Of a stretch of DNA of 43,947 nucleotides, positions 22,784-32,337 are shown one piece after another. Source of the DNA: a virus; the IMG/VR virus record IMGVR_UViG_3300027743_000015, positions 1-43,947 of that record, one strand, 5' to 3'. Below the pieces are notes generated by a model, which saw nothing but the letters and a program-made list of their open reading frames with translations, did no database searches and was not told the DNA's origin. How positions within the stretch are numbered: position 1 is the first letter of the stretch; every line of letters starts with the position of its first letter. The position numbers were made by a program, and so were the translations under genes.

Positions 22784-23920
22784 ATGGGCATTCTAAACAC
22801 TGTTGGAAAGGTAGTCAGCCCTGCTTATCTCGCAGGCAGTCTGTTCAACAATAACAACAACAAGGGTCCAGGCCCATACAGCGCACCAACGGGTACGATT
22901 GATCCGTGGTTGCAGCAGGCATTCGATGCCTACATGGCGAACGTAGGACCGAAGCGCACTGCTAAGGTTGGGGCCTATCAGGGTGATCTACAGTCTAAGC
23001 TCAACTACGGGTTGAGTATGGCTCACGATGATGAGCGCACTCTTTACAATCAGTGGTTGCTACAGCATCCTAAGCCTACTCCTGTGGCTGAAACTCCTGT
23101 TGCTTCTACTGAACCTGAGCCTATTGATCCTGCGAAGATGGCTCTAGCGAAGCAAGCTGCGATGCAACGTGCGGAGTTGAACCTACGCGCACAAGGACTT
23201 GATCCTGCTCTATACATGGACAAGATCAGTTCGCAGTACGATCAGATGGCTCAGACTGCATCGCTGAACAAAGATCCTTACTCAGTGTTCAGTGACGACA
23301 TCGCAACAAATGTTGTGAAAGCTGAGAACGCAGCACGACAGCAGCAGTTCATGAATGAGTTTGAAGGGAAGTTTGGCGTCGCTGCTGACCAAGCTGCACT
23401 ACCGAGCACTATCTTGGACGATGCTATCAACACTGTCCTTGGTGAACAAAAGACCGCTGCACAGCAACAGCTTGAGCGCGGTAAAGCTAGGGGCATTTAC
23501 AATGATGTTGGATACAACGCAGGACAAGCTGCACTTGGAACAGCAGAACAAGCTGCTAGGTCCGAACTTACCGGCCTTGGTAGCAATCTCGTCAATCAGT
23601 ATCGCGGTGGACTTAATGAGATTGATGACCGCGCTTTCAGTGCTTACCAATCATTTCCTATCGGTAGCTCGACCTTCTCCCTTGATCCTTACATCAGTGA
23701 AAGAAATGACTTCCTTAACCGAACTAAGGCGGGTGCAGAAGGAAACCTACGCAGCACGCTAGGTGGCCGCAACTTCTTCGACTTTGGCAAGATCGGTGGA
23801 CAAGCTGGTACTGCACAAGGAGCACTAAACCTACGCGATACTGACGTAGCTACTGCGATCGGTGAACGTAAGAGACAGAACACAATGAGCAGAGGACTTG
23901 GTTCTCAAGGAGCGTTCTAA
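22784..23920 (+). CDS. Putative internal virion / ejection protein (378 aa)
   Basis: First of four consecutive genes downstream of the tail in the place of T7 gp14-16 or P22 gp7/20/16 ejection proteins. The N-terminus MGILNTVGKVVSPAYLAGSLF is a mildly hydrophobic helix, then an Asn run. The rest is helical, Ala/Gln rich with coiled-coil potential (PAKMALAKQAAMQRAELNLRAQ; AARQQQFMNEFEGKF). The C-terminal region repeats SELTGLGSNLVNQYRGGLNEIDDRAFSAY. The composition and gene order support a DNA-ejection conduit component; there is no catalytic motif. Exact palindrome at 23304-23315. Confidence 0.6.
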   Translation: MGILNTVGKVVSPAYLAGSLFNNNNNKGPGPYSAPTGTIDPWLQQAFDAYMANVGPKRTAKVGAYQGDLQSKLNYGLSMAHDDERTLYNQWLLQHPKPTPVAETPVASTEPEPIDPAKMALAKQAAMQRAELNLRAQGLDPALYMDKISSQYDQMAQTASLNKDPYSVFSDDIATNVVKAENAARQQQFMNEFEGKFGVAADQAALPSTILDDAINTVLGEQKTAAQQQLERGKARGIYNDVGYNAGQAALGTAEQAARSELTGLGSNLVNQYRGGLNEIDDRAFSAYQSFPIGSSTFSLDPYISERNDFLNRTKAGAEGNLRSTLGGRNFFDFGKIGGQAGTAQGALNLRDTDVATAIGERKRQNTMSRGLGSQGAF

Positions 23921-24906
23921 TGCCACTAGGACTTGACCTTGCTGCCGTAGGCGCCGGCTATTTTGGTGATAAGAAAACCAATAAGCTGAACAAGAAAGAG
24001 TTTGACCGTCAGAAGGCTCTGACTACTAAACAGAGCGGTATCGCTGACTACATCCAGGAGCTTGCAGCCAAAGCTGTAGGCATGAACTCTGACATCTATG
24101 ATCCTAGCGGTGGTTACACTCGCTTCAATCCTGCTACTGGTAGGTATGAGTACGCACTAGGCAAAGAGCAAGGCCAAGTGCAGGCTGCTTCGTATGAAGA
24201 AGAGTTAGCACGACTACAGCAGGATCAGGCGATCAGGCGCCAAGGTCTTACTGACTTTGAACGTATGCGCCAACGCAGTAGTGACAGGGGAGATAGAGCA
24301 CTACTCGACATTGATGCGGCACGACGCGGTATCGGCATGGTTGATCCTAATGCCGTTGCTGGACAGATAATGGGGGATAGGACACGCCAACTCAATGCAG
24401 GATACGATGATGCAGAACGAGCAGCAAGGACGATGCAACTACGTACTGGCTCTAGTGCAGTTGGTGACGCTCTTAGTGCTCTTGCGCGTGATCGGGTTCG
24501 TTCACAAGCGAGTGTGGGTTCCCCTCAACTCGAAGCTCTTGAGTTTGCGGAAGGGATAAACAAAGCACGCACCGAGCAGAACTATGGAGTGTACGACAAG
24601 TTTGGGAGTGAGGGTCGCAACTTCTATGATGCTCAGTTTGCTCCGGCCACTTACGAACAGCTTGGCAGAGAGAACCTAGGCAAGCAGATGGACTTTGACA
24701 TCAGCAAGCTAGATCTTGGCATGACTGGTGCTGGTACTGCTGGTCAAACTGTTGCTAATGCACAGCGTGGACAGCAGGGTGCTTACAACGCATTCATGGG
24801 CAACCGTATTGCATCGCCACTTGGTAGTGCATTCAGTGGTGCGAGTAACATGATTGATGCTGCTGCGAAGAAGGCTGCACAGATGGCCGCTGGAGGTATG
24901 GGATAA
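23920..24906 (+). CDS. Putative internal virion / ejection protein (328 aa)
   Basis: ATG at 23920 overlaps the previous stop with AAGGAG upstream. The N-terminus (MPLGLDLAAVGAGYFGDKKTNKLNKKEFDRQKAL) pairs a small hydrophobic segment with a basic helix. The middle is helical, Arg/Asp/Gln rich (ERMRQRSSDRGDRALLDIDAARRGIGMVDPNAVAGQIM), and the end is Ala/Met rich and hydrophobic (SPLGSAFSGASNMIDAAAKKAAQMAAGGMG). Its style resembles the preceding 378-aa protein, and both probably assemble together inside the capsid or at the tail entrance. The family is not recognised. Confidence 0.6.
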   Translation: MPLGLDLAAVGAGYFGDKKTNKLNKKEFDRQKALTTKQSGIADYIQELAAKAVGMNSDIYDPSGGYTRFNPATGRYEYALGKEQGQVQAASYEEELARLQQDQAIRRQGLTDFERMRQRSSDRGDRALLDIDAARRGIGMVDPNAVAGQIMGDRTRQLNAGYDDAERAARTMQLRTGSSAVGDALSALARDRVRSQASVGSPQLEALEFAEGINKARTEQNYGVYDKFGSEGRNFYDAQFAPATYEQLGRENLGKQMDFDISKLDLGMTGAGTAGQTVANAQRGQQGAYNAFMGNRIASPLGSAFSGASNMIDAAAKKAAQMAAGGMG

Positions 24907-26345
24907 TGGCTGTTAGAGAAAGTGCCTTACAGAAGGCTCGCCAAAAGCGGTCTACTACTGCTATTCCAGTACCCGAGATACAGCAGTACGGGGTATTCAC
25001 TCCAGGCTACTCAGGATACTTGCAGAACGCTGCGTCCGATCGCAGTGCTGGCTCTAGCTCTGCTGAACGCTTCGGTAACATCGCTGCACTGAAGTACAAC
25101 TCTGATGCAGAGCAGATGGCTTATCAGAATATGCTCAAGCGTGCTCAGGATCTACAGATTGATGCACAGAAGAGGGACATTCGTTCACAGAACATCAGTG
25201 ATATTCAAGAAGGCTCACTTGACGCTATGAAGTTTGGTGTCGGTGGCTACGCCAGAGAAGTGACTGATCCGACTGGTGAAAGCACCATCGAGTACGATCC
25301 TGAAAAGATGAACTTCGGTAACATTCTCGGTGGTAATCAGCAAATCTCTGACTACTTCAAACAGAACACTGATGCTATTGGCAGCATGATCGACCGTGGC
25401 TATGGACCTTCTAACGAAGCGATCGGACTGATGCTCCGTGATCCTATCACTGGCAAGCCAATGCCTATTGGTCCAAGGATTAAACCTGCTGATGAGATTA
25501 ACGCTGCTGAAGTTGAAACCGCTGCACAGAAGCTTGCAAGAGAGACAGCAGTAGAACAGCTTAAGGCAGACAACAAGGACAATGACGTACAATTCAAGTA
25601 CGTGCTTGATGAAACTGGCACACAGATGTTGCTGGAAATCACTGGTGGTAACTTCGAAGCTGTTGAAACTGCCAAACAGAGAGCAAGAGGTAGCGGTGTT
25701 AAAGTCGCTGGTGATCCTCCACCTGCTACAGCAAGCCCTAATGCTGGCGCACAGAGCGGCGGTGCGTCAGCTACTCCAGCCGCTGAGATCCCTCCCGGTG
25801 ATCTAACTGATTACCGCGATCCGGGATATGACGCTATTGAGAACAGACTAGAGAGGAAATACAACCTTCCTCCTGGACTTATGAAGCGTGTTCGTGTGTA
25901 CGGAGAGCGTAGCAACGCTAACCGAGTGTCCCCGACAGGAGCACGAACTGTATACCAGATCTTGCCCTCGACACGTAAATTGTTTGGAGACAAGTACAAG
26001 ATTGATGCTTATGCAGGACCAGCAGAGGCGGCAGAGATTGCAGCACTGCACTTGAAAGAGAGCATTGATCGCGGGGAAGATCCTGTATTGGGATACAATG
26101 CAGGCCCAAAGAGCGGTGGCAAGTGGAACAGCAAGGAAGCTAGAGAGTACAAGGCTAGAGTTGACGGTCCAGAAGCTCTAGCAAGTGTTCGTGCTCAACC
26201 GGGGAATGATGATGTACGCATCGCCAAGTGGAAGTCTATTCCACAGGTTGCAGATGCACAGAAACAGAGTGATGGTAGTGTTGTAGTCACCATGAAGAAT
26301 GGTAGAACTGTTCGCTACGTCAATGGACGAAGGCAGGAAGGCTAA
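24906..26345 (+). CDS. Virion-associated lytic transglycosylase (479 aa)
   Basis: The N-terminal 300 residues are helical and linker-like, resembling ejection proteins. Residues about 310-425 match a soluble lytic transglycosylase fold: LPPGLMKRVRVYGERSN (catalytic Glu in GERSN, near 334), SPTGARTVYQILPSTRKLFG (the SxxGAxGxMQxxPxT pattern with VYQ for the usual LMQ), AEAAEIAALHLKES, and VLGYNAGP. It would cleave cell-wall peptidoglycan locally during DNA entry. The C-terminal 60 residues are a small beta domain (GSVVVTMKNGRTVRYVNGRRQ). The typical E-S pair is E-R here. Confidence 0.8.
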   Translation: MAVRESALQKARQKRSTTAIPVPEIQQYGVFTPGYSGYLQNAASDRSAGSSSAERFGNIAALKYNSDAEQMAYQNMLKRAQDLQIDAQKRDIRSQNISDIQEGSLDAMKFGVGGYAREVTDPTGESTIEYDPEKMNFGNILGGNQQISDYFKQNTDAIGSMIDRGYGPSNEAIGLMLRDPITGKPMPIGPRIKPADEINAAEVETAAQKLARETAVEQLKADNKDNDVQFKYVLDETGTQMLLEITGGNFEAVETAKQRARGSGVKVAGDPPPATASPNAGAQSGGASATPAAEIPPGDLTDYRDPGYDAIENRLERKYNLPPGLMKRVRVYGERSNANRVSPTGARTVYQILPSTRKLFGDKYKIDAYAGPAEAAEIAALHLKESIDRGEDPVLGYNAGPKSGGKWNSKEAREYKARVDGPEALASVRAQPGNDDVRIAKWKSIPQVADAQKQSDGSVVVTMKNGRTVRYVNGRRQEG

Positions 26346-29300
26346 TGGCTGCAAAGAAAAAGCCCGCTGACTCTTGGTATGACATTGATTGGGGTCGCAC
26401 TGCAAAGCAAGTTGTTTCTGGCTTGCATGAGGGTATCACTGCGAATGTAGCAGACAAAGACAGCTATCTTCCTTACATCCCCGCACTCATTCCCAATGTC
26501 ACTGCAATTCCAGGACAGATCAAGAGCTTCACTAGCTCGGGCGGTAAGAACCTCACAAAGAACGCTGAGAAGCCCTTCAGTGGTGACACTGCCATTGAGC
26601 GTGCATTGAATGATGCTTACAAGCAGTCATTGACAGCAGAGAAGAAGGGTGACGAGCTTCTAGGTGTGGGTACTCCGCGCAACGCAGTAGAGTATCTTGC
26701 ACGCTACGGTCCTGCTGCGTTCATTAGAGGTCCAGTAGGAATGCTTGCTGGCGCGAGCAAAGTTGGTAAGCTCGGCAAACTTGTTAGAGGTCTGGAGAAG
26801 ATAGACAAAGCTACTCCTAGGCTCATCAGAGCACCAGTCAAAGCTGCTGCTGAAATACTCACTCCGTTCCGACAGACTGGCTTGAAGAAAGCTATTCCAC
26901 TTAATGCGCTAGGCTTAGGTGCTGGCGACATTATGAAGGATAGGCAACAGTTAGATGAAGAAGGACACGAGTACAAGGGTGCTATCCCTGCTGCTGTTCG
27001 TGCTATCACTGGTGCAGAAGAACCAATGAGTGAGAAGGAAGCTGCTGAGTTAGCAGAGCTTGATGCAGTGATGATGCAGGATGCTTACGAGAACGGTGAA
27101 GCTACTGATGAAGATGTGCTAGACTGGCAGGCGAACACTCCCACTACCGAAGCACAGATGGAAGCTGCTCGGGACGATATGTTCTGGGATAAGGTTAAAG
27201 CTGGCGGCACCTTACTTGGTGGTTCACTGGCTGCACTCTACGCAGGTGGTAGGTTTGGAAGGAATGTTGTTACACCGCAGGTTCATGCACGTGAAGCGGC
27301 AATCAACAACCCAGACAACTACGGTAAGTTCAAAGATCCTGCGGAGTATGGTGAACACGCTCCGATCGACACTGAAACTAATCGGTTGCCGAAGCAGCCT
27401 ATTGACCGTGGTGAGCAACTCACTTCCACAGGACAAGAACCAAAGTTCATTGGTACTAAGTTTGAGACTAGTGATGTAGGTGCTGTTGATAAGACGATCG
27501 GTCGTGTGTTTGAAAAGACAAGGCCGATTGTGTCAATGGCCTCACGCTTCATGGGTAGAGACTATGCTAAGAAGTTGGGCTTCCATCTTGATAGGATCAC
27601 CAACTCTTCTATCCAAGCTCGGTTCACTGATTGGGTTAAGACTGGTCGGCTTCCTGGGAGTGAGCGCAAGACTGCTCCGCTAGGCGCATGGGCTAGGCAA
27701 TACGCTAAAGAGTTGTCACCAGAGGAACAGCAGAGGGTTGGGAGTGCTCTAGTTGGTGCATCCTCACTCGACGACTACAGGCGTACTGGCAACCAATCAT
27801 CGCTATTCAAAGAGCTTAATGGTGCTCCTGTTACACCTCAGCAGATAGAACAACTGGTTGCTGATGTTAGTCAAGATCCTAAGTTGGGTAAGTACTATCA
27901 CCAGATACAGAAGTTCTATGACGAGAAGCTTCAGTACGAAGTAGAGCGTGGACTAATGACACCTGCTGAGTACGCACAGATGCGTGCTGAGAGGCCGAAC
28001 TATGTCCCTCTACAGAGCAACCTACACCAAGAGGCTGAGTACTCTCCATTCAGTAGTCGGTACTCTGCAAACGAGAACAACCTGAAGGCTCGTGCAGAGC
28101 AGACGCACACTGGTGTCCCAGGTGATCTAGGTGTAGTCAATCCGTTGTCTCGACTGTTTGAGGACTACAGTGACACCATTCGTAGAGCAGAGACTAATGA
28201 GCTACGCCGCAGCTTCCTTGAGGATATGGCTGCTTCAGGAGCACGGAACGCTAAGGGTGATCTGATTGTACGCAGGATAAGGCCAGATGCTACTGGTGTT
28301 AATGTCCATGAAGTGAACACCCCTACTGGTCCTATCAAGTACGACGTACTAGACAGCGAACTGGCCAAGTCGTTACATCTTAGCCCTCGTAACGCTATCA
28401 AGGGGATGGAAGAAGCACGCCAACTGTATCAGAACATGACTACTGGTACTACTGGCACCTTGCGGAACCTGTTCAGCCTCGCTGCTGCACCAATCATGGA
28501 TAGCATGGCTGCTTCTACACTCGCTGGTAAGAGCCACGGAGTAGGACTAGCTAATCGACTGTTCGTTGGCGGTCACATTGGTGGCATCCGTGCTGCTGGT
28601 GACATGATGCTTGGTGAAATGGCTACCAAGATGCGTATGAGACTGATTGCTGACAACTCTTGGCTCCGTGACGCAGTGAATAGTGTGTCTGGAGGTAGGG
28701 GAGCAGAAGCACTCACTAATATGCTAGAGGGAGCGTACAAGAACTCTACACTTGCATTCATGGATCAAGCTGGCATCACTTCCAAAGCTGCATGGGGAGC
28801 TTCTGATCCAACTCATGTTATGGAAGGTATGCAAGGTGTAGTGCCTGAGTATGCACGTACACAAGCGCAACGCGTGATTGACGACATAGATACATCGTTC
28901 GGAGAGAATGGTGGCATTGGGCTGATGCGCGGTGCTCTGCTCAAGTCGAAGAACAGATGGGTCCAGGCTAAGACACTGCCTCTCATGCGCCAATACGCAG
29001 GGCTGCTAGAGGCGATGCACAATGGTGCGCGCTACTCCGCTGTTAGAGCGAACAAAGGCAAGGTTAGGGATCTTGACGAGTTTATCTCTGACATGAGGAG
29101 ACTAAGCTCTGATCCGTCTATTCATGGTAGCGGTAAAGCTGCTGAAGCATTGACCAGTGCTAACTTGTTTGGCCCTATCTCAATGGCAACGATCGCACAA
29201 GTTGGCAAGCGAGCACGCGAAGATCCTATCAACTTCCTTCGCAACATGACACAGACTGGTGGCACTGCTGCTGCAATGTTCTATCTGTCTCAGTACTACG

Positions 29301-30508
29301 ACCAAGAGGCTAGGGATGCACACGCTGCGAAGAACTCTCAGCAGAAGGCTTCTAAACTCTCTCTGTTCGGTGGTGCTGAACTACCACTAGACCAGTTGCA
29401 ACGCTTGTTGCTAGGCACAGTCATGCCAGTCACTGATCAAATCAGTGGCATGAACAATGGTGAATGGGATGATGACTTCATTGGTGCAATGCAGCGCATG
29501 ATTGAGGGGAATGGTCCGGCTAGGGATGAGAAGTCCACTAAAGACTCAGAGTTGAGGCTCAATGAAGCATTGAGAGCTAATTTGCCTAGCTCACTGATGG
29601 CTTTTGGTGTCAACACTAAGCCTGATGGCTCTGTAGGACTGGACTGGAAGCCAGATTATAGCAGTATACCGTTGCTGGCGGGTGTGATGGCATCGCAAGG
29701 CGTTGATCCTTCGATGTCTGCACTCACTGGTGAAATGGTAGGACCACGTACACAGCAAGTGAGTGGGTTTGACCCTGAACAAGACAGACCCAATAGCCTA
29801 TTCAGTGCTACGTACGAAACAATGATCCGTACACTGTTTGGCTCTGCTGGTGCAGGTCTTGTAGACATCGGTGATGATGCTTACAGGACACTGAACAGTG
29901 AGAACCCTGAAGATCGTAAGAGAGTTTGGGAGATTGCTGGCGATCAGTGGAAAGAGGGAGCACAGAAGGGTGCAGGAGTGTTCAAGCCTCTGTTTGGCGA
30001 TCGCGTACAAGCCAAGAGTGCTGCTGACACTAACTACGCACTGCTCAAGGATCGTGAGAAGGGAGTTGAGGCTGCTCTTGGTGCCTACACACTGAATGCG
30101 CGCACTGGTACATACAGTGGAGCTTCGACTTCGCACCGCAGTGCTGCACTAGGCAGAGAACTCGATCCCAACACTGTAGAACAGCGTCCTGAGCTTGCAG
30201 GTACGATGGCTGCTAGGATCGGTTCTTCTGCAAAGCAAGTGAAGAGCCAACTTGATAACAAGAAGAAAGAGATTAAGAATATCTCTACACAAGCGGAGTT
30301 CATCAAGGCTTCGACGAACAAGACGCAAGCGGAGAAGAACGCTCTAATCAATGACTTGACTGACGAGATAAAGATGCAGCGTATGGATATGCTGCGGATC
30401 GTGAGGGAACACGAAGAGTTCTTGTCGAAGCAGCTTGGTAGAGACTTCTCTTTCGAGGATTACAACATCGACGATTGGATGGAGCCGTTCATCCCACCGC
30501 AGGAGTGA
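26345..30508 (+). CDS. Large internal virion / ejection protein (1387 aa)
   Basis: The largest gene, last of the late operon, in the position of T7 gp16-like ejection proteins. It is mostly helical. The N-terminal 250 residues have an amphipathic Ala/Gly-rich part (AAFIRGPVGMLAGASKVGKLGKLVRG). The region about 450-900 (YAQMRAERPNYVPLQ, NPLSRLFEDYSDTIRRAETNELRRSF, TGTLRNLFSLAAAPIMDSMAAST, later NLFGPISMATIAQVGKRAREDPINFLRNMTQTGGTAAAMFYL) resembles the large polyvalent-protein domains of phage ejection proteins (LPD38-like; recalled, not searched). No transglycosylase or protease motif is seen. Its last 20 nt overlap the convergent minus-strand gene. Confidence 0.75.
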   Translation: MAAKKKPADSWYDIDWGRTAKQVVSGLHEGITANVADKDSYLPYIPALIPNVTAIPGQIKSFTSSGGKNLTKNAEKPFSGDTAIERALNDAYKQSLTAEKKGDELLGVGTPRNAVEYLARYGPAAFIRGPVGMLAGASKVGKLGKLVRGLEKIDKATPRLIRAPVKAAAEILTPFRQTGLKKAIPLNALGLGAGDIMKDRQQLDEEGHEYKGAIPAAVRAITGAEEPMSEKEAAELAELDAVMMQDAYENGEATDEDVLDWQANTPTTEAQMEAARDDMFWDKVKAGGTLLGGSLAALYAGGRFGRNVVTPQVHAREAAINNPDNYGKFKDPAEYGEHAPIDTETNRLPKQPIDRGEQLTSTGQEPKFIGTKFETSDVGAVDKTIGRVFEKTRPIVSMASRFMGRDYAKKLGFHLDRITNSSIQARFTDWVKTGRLPGSERKTAPLGAWARQYAKELSPEEQQRVGSALVGASSLDDYRRTGNQSSLFKELNGAPVTPQQIEQLVADVSQDPKLGKYYHQIQKFYDEKLQYEVERGLMTPAEYAQMRAERPNYVPLQSNLHQEAEYSPFSSRYSANENNLKARAEQTHTGVPGDLGVVNPLSRLFEDYSDTIRRAETNELRRSFLEDMAASGARNAKGDLIVRRIRPDATGVNVHEVNTPTGPIKYDVLDSELAKSLHLSPRNAIKGMEEARQLYQNMTTGTTGTLRNLFSLAAAPIMDSMAASTLAGKSHGVGLANRLFVGGHIGGIRAAGDMMLGEMATKMRMRLIADNSWLRDAVNSVSGGRGAEALTNMLEGAYKNSTLAFMDQAGITSKAAWGASDPTHVMEGMQGVVPEYARTQAQRVIDDIDTSFGENGGIGLMRGALLKSKNRWVQAKTLPLMRQYAGLLEAMHNGARYSAVRANKGKVRDLDEFISDMRRLSSDPSIHGSGKAAEALTSANLFGPISMATIAQVGKRAREDPINFLRNMTQTGGTAAAMFYLSQYYDQEARDAHAAKNSQQKASKLSLFGGAELPLDQLQRLLLGTVMPVTDQISGMNNGEWDDDFIGAMQRMIEGNGPARDEKSTKDSELRLNEALRANLPSSLMAFGVNTKPDGSVGLDWKPDYSSIPLLAGVMASQGVDPSMSALTGEMVGPRTQQVSGFDPEQDRPNSLFSATYETMIRTLFGSAGAGLVDIGDDAYRTLNSENPEDRKRVWEIAGDQWKEGAQKGAGVFKPLFGDRVQAKSAADTNYALLKDREKGVEAALGAYTLNARTGTYSGASTSHRSAALGRELDPNTVEQRPELAGTMAARIGSSAKQVKSQLDNKKKEIKNISTQAEFIKASTNKTQAEKNALINDLTDEIKMQRMDMLRIVREHEEFLSKQLGRDFSFEDYNIDDWMEPFIPPQE

Positions 30509-31751
30509 TAGCCTGGAGAATGGTATCGAGAGCGTTGCTGGACACTAAGCCTTGCTTCGCTCTCCATATAGTGACTGGTCTACCGCGTCCTACGGTTACG
30601 TTCTCAAACTTCTGTATCATCTGAAGCTCGTGCATCACATCGAGTGCTACTCGGGTGTGTTCTGCGTCCATAAATCTTTGTACTGCTTTACTGAGTTCGG
30701 AGTGTTTAATTCCCCCGATCCCTGCCGCAAGCAGCTTGTCTCGTAAGGCGTCAACTCCCAAGACAAGACGGGAGTTCGCTCCTGTACCTTCAAATATGGC
30801 GGCACCATCTTCACGAGTTTCAGTAACAACTTTAATCGCTGTCGTGATGTGATTAGCTTGGATCTCCCAAGTGTCGTCACTAACGCATAGCAAAGCAGCC
30901 ACACGCAAGATGTGGCTATCCTCGCGACTCTGGAAAGAAGCTCTGTAAGGATCACGCTTTATCTCCCTGTTCTTGTACCAAGATTTGAACTTGGACATTG
31001 CTCCTTCACTGAGCGCAATAGTTGGATAGCGCTTCGCTCCCTCTTGCACTCTCTGCAAGTGATCTGCAAGGGATTGTTTGAGTTCCAGGTCTGGCTTTGT
31101 CGGCCAAGGCGCTGTGCGTTTAGGTTTCTCGGATACGACGAACACAACTCTTGATGTGAAGCCTCCCTCGATAACATCAGGATTAACGGCCCTAAGAAGC
31201 CATGAGGGTGTCGATGCAGAAAGGAAGTTAACGTGTACGTCCCGAAGCACTGTGCTACCACGTAGAAGGGTTCCACCCCCAACCCTGAGTGTAGGGCAGT
31301 CGTAGAGATCAGTAAGCAAGGTGGGCATAGTTTCGACATACTTCTCTTTCCCTAGAAACTTCACCATTTCATCTATCGCAATGCTTGCACGCGCACTACC
31401 AAACTCAATAGACTGCAACGCGAGGTCAAACTCAAGCTTCTCTGGAGTGATCTTACTCTCTATCAGTTGGTTGCGCTCGTTGCACATAGTACGGATGAAG
31501 CTGACTGCCCTTCTGACTGCTGTACTCTTGCGTGTAACGCCCGACTCCGCGACCAAGACACAGTAAAGATTAAGGTAAACAGGAGCAGAAGGCCGATCAA
31601 CAGCAATATCTCTTCCGAGGGCAACTGAAATGCACCAGAGCGCGGTCCAGAAGTCGTAGGCGTAGGGGGTTTCGGAGTTTTCCGAAAAGGCAAGATATTG
31701 TCCGACAAAGCTATCCTCCCTTGCTAACTTCTTGTAGTTGATCCTACTCAT
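30489..31751 (-). CDS. DUF3987-like P-loop ATPase, putative replicative helicase (420 aa)
   Basis: The P-loop SGVTRKST (about residues 70-77) and Walker B ASIAIDEM (about 122-129) are followed by VNFLSASTPSWLLRAV and GGFTSRVVFVVSE, the sensor and arginine-finger region of DUF3987 proteins, which couple to phage or plasmid replication as helicase-like ATPases. The C-terminal 120 residues hold a winged-helix-like part (LAAGIGGIKHSELSKAVQRFMDAEHTRVALDVMHELQMIQKFENV). No separate DnaB helicase or primase is seen, so this may be the fork helicase. ATG 31751 and an adjacent GTG at 31754 are both possible, with AAGGAA upstream inside the overlapping previous gene. Confidence 0.75.
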   Translation of the reverse strand: MSRINYKKLAREDSFVGQYLAFSENSETPYAYDFWTALWCISVALGRDIAVDRPSAPVYLNLYCVLVAESGVTRKSTAVRRAVSFIRTMCNERNQLIESKITPEKLEFDLALQSIEFGSARASIAIDEMVKFLGKEKYVETMPTLLTDLYDCPTLRVGGGTLLRGSTVLRDVHVNFLSASTPSWLLRAVNPDVIEGGFTSRVVFVVSEKPKRTAPWPTKPDLELKQSLADHLQRVQEGAKRYPTIALSEGAMSKFKSWYKNREIKRDPYRASFQSREDSHILRVAALLCVSDDTWEIQANHITTAIKVVTETREDGAAIFEGTGANSRLVLGVDALRDKLLAAGIGGIKHSELSKAVQRFMDAEHTRVALDVMHELQMIQKFENVTVGRGRPVTIWRAKQGLVSSNALDTILQAITPAVG

Positions 31752-31902
31752 CACTCATCATTTCCTTGTAAGTCGCAGTCTTTTTACAACGCTTACAAGT
31801 CACCAGTCGTGGTACAGCGGTGAGTGGAGCCTTTACGCGAGCATTACAAGCTGCAAACTTCTCATCGAAGCCGCGCATTTCATCTGCAAAGTGAACAGCC
31901 AT
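31744..31902 (-). CDS. Small zinc-ribbon-like protein (52 aa)
   Basis: ATG at 31902 follows AGGACGAAAACA; a longer frame has no ribosome site. The product (MAVHFADEMRGFDEKFAACN...) has a Cys near residue 19 and a CKRC pair (VTCKRCKKTATYKE), as in tiny phage zinc-ribbon proteins in which a first Cys or Cys/His pair and a final 'TCKRC' bind metal. The N-terminal half site seems incomplete (only one Cys, with a His at position 4). Role unknown; it is usually found near replication genes. Confidence 0.65.
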   Translation of the reverse strand: MAVHFADEMRGFDEKFAACNARVKAPLTAVPRLVTCKRCKKTATYKEMMSDE

Positions 31903-31927
31903 TGTTTTCGTCCTACAACCCGCGCCC

Positions 31928-31979
31928 GAAGGGACGCACTCCAACTACCGCTGTCTACTAGTAGTGAAGTACGCCCTTC
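31928..31979 (-). ncRNA. Intergenic RNA hairpin on the minus-strand transcript
   Basis: On the minus strand GAAGGGCGTACTT pairs with GAGTGCGTCCCTTC: 13 pairs with one bulged base and two G-U pairs that exist only in the minus-strand RNA, with a 25-nt loop. No T run follows, so it is not a simple terminator. It may be an RNase III site, an mRNA stabiliser or a pause. Confidence 0.4.
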
Positions 31980-31994
31980 AAGCACAGGCGTTAA

Positions 31995-32309
31995 TTAGCC
32001 TTTCGGCTCTGCTTCAGATGGGAGAGAGTTGTCAACTTCTCCTTCCTCAGCACCAGGAAGCTGTTCCGCACCAACACCTTCCGTAATCTCACCCTCGTTG
32101 TAGTTCTCAACGAAGTTATCCAAAGACAAGACATAAGTGACCTTAGCGGTTTCGCCGGCGCCCACCTTGTCCGTGATCTCAATGGCGTCAACCCAATCGC
32201 CATCGTCCTGACAAAGGAAGTTTTCCTCGTCAACACGTGTTACGATGTAATTGTCGCCCTCGTAGTTCCACACCGAACCAACTTCGGGTACATCAACTTC
32301 TTCGTCCAT
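31995..32309 (-). CDS. Acidic hypothetical protein (104 aa)
   Basis: ATG at 32309 is chosen because AAAGGG lies upstream and the extension is a basic low-quality stretch overlapping the neighbour. The product begins MDEEVDVPEVGSVWNYEGDN and shows a compact beta pattern (YIVTRVDEENFLCQDDGDWVDAIEI) like a small SH3/Tudor-like barrel, followed by a disordered acidic tail. No family is recognised. A palindrome variant (32231-32242) lies within it. Confidence 0.65.
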   Translation of the reverse strand: MDEEVDVPEVGSVWNYEGDNYIVTRVDEENFLCQDDGDWVDAIEITDKVGAGETAKVTYVLSLDNFVENYNEGEITEGVGAEQLPGAEEGEVDNSLPSEAEPKG

Positions 32310-32337
32310 ATAACACCCTTTTTGTGTTAGAGTTGAA

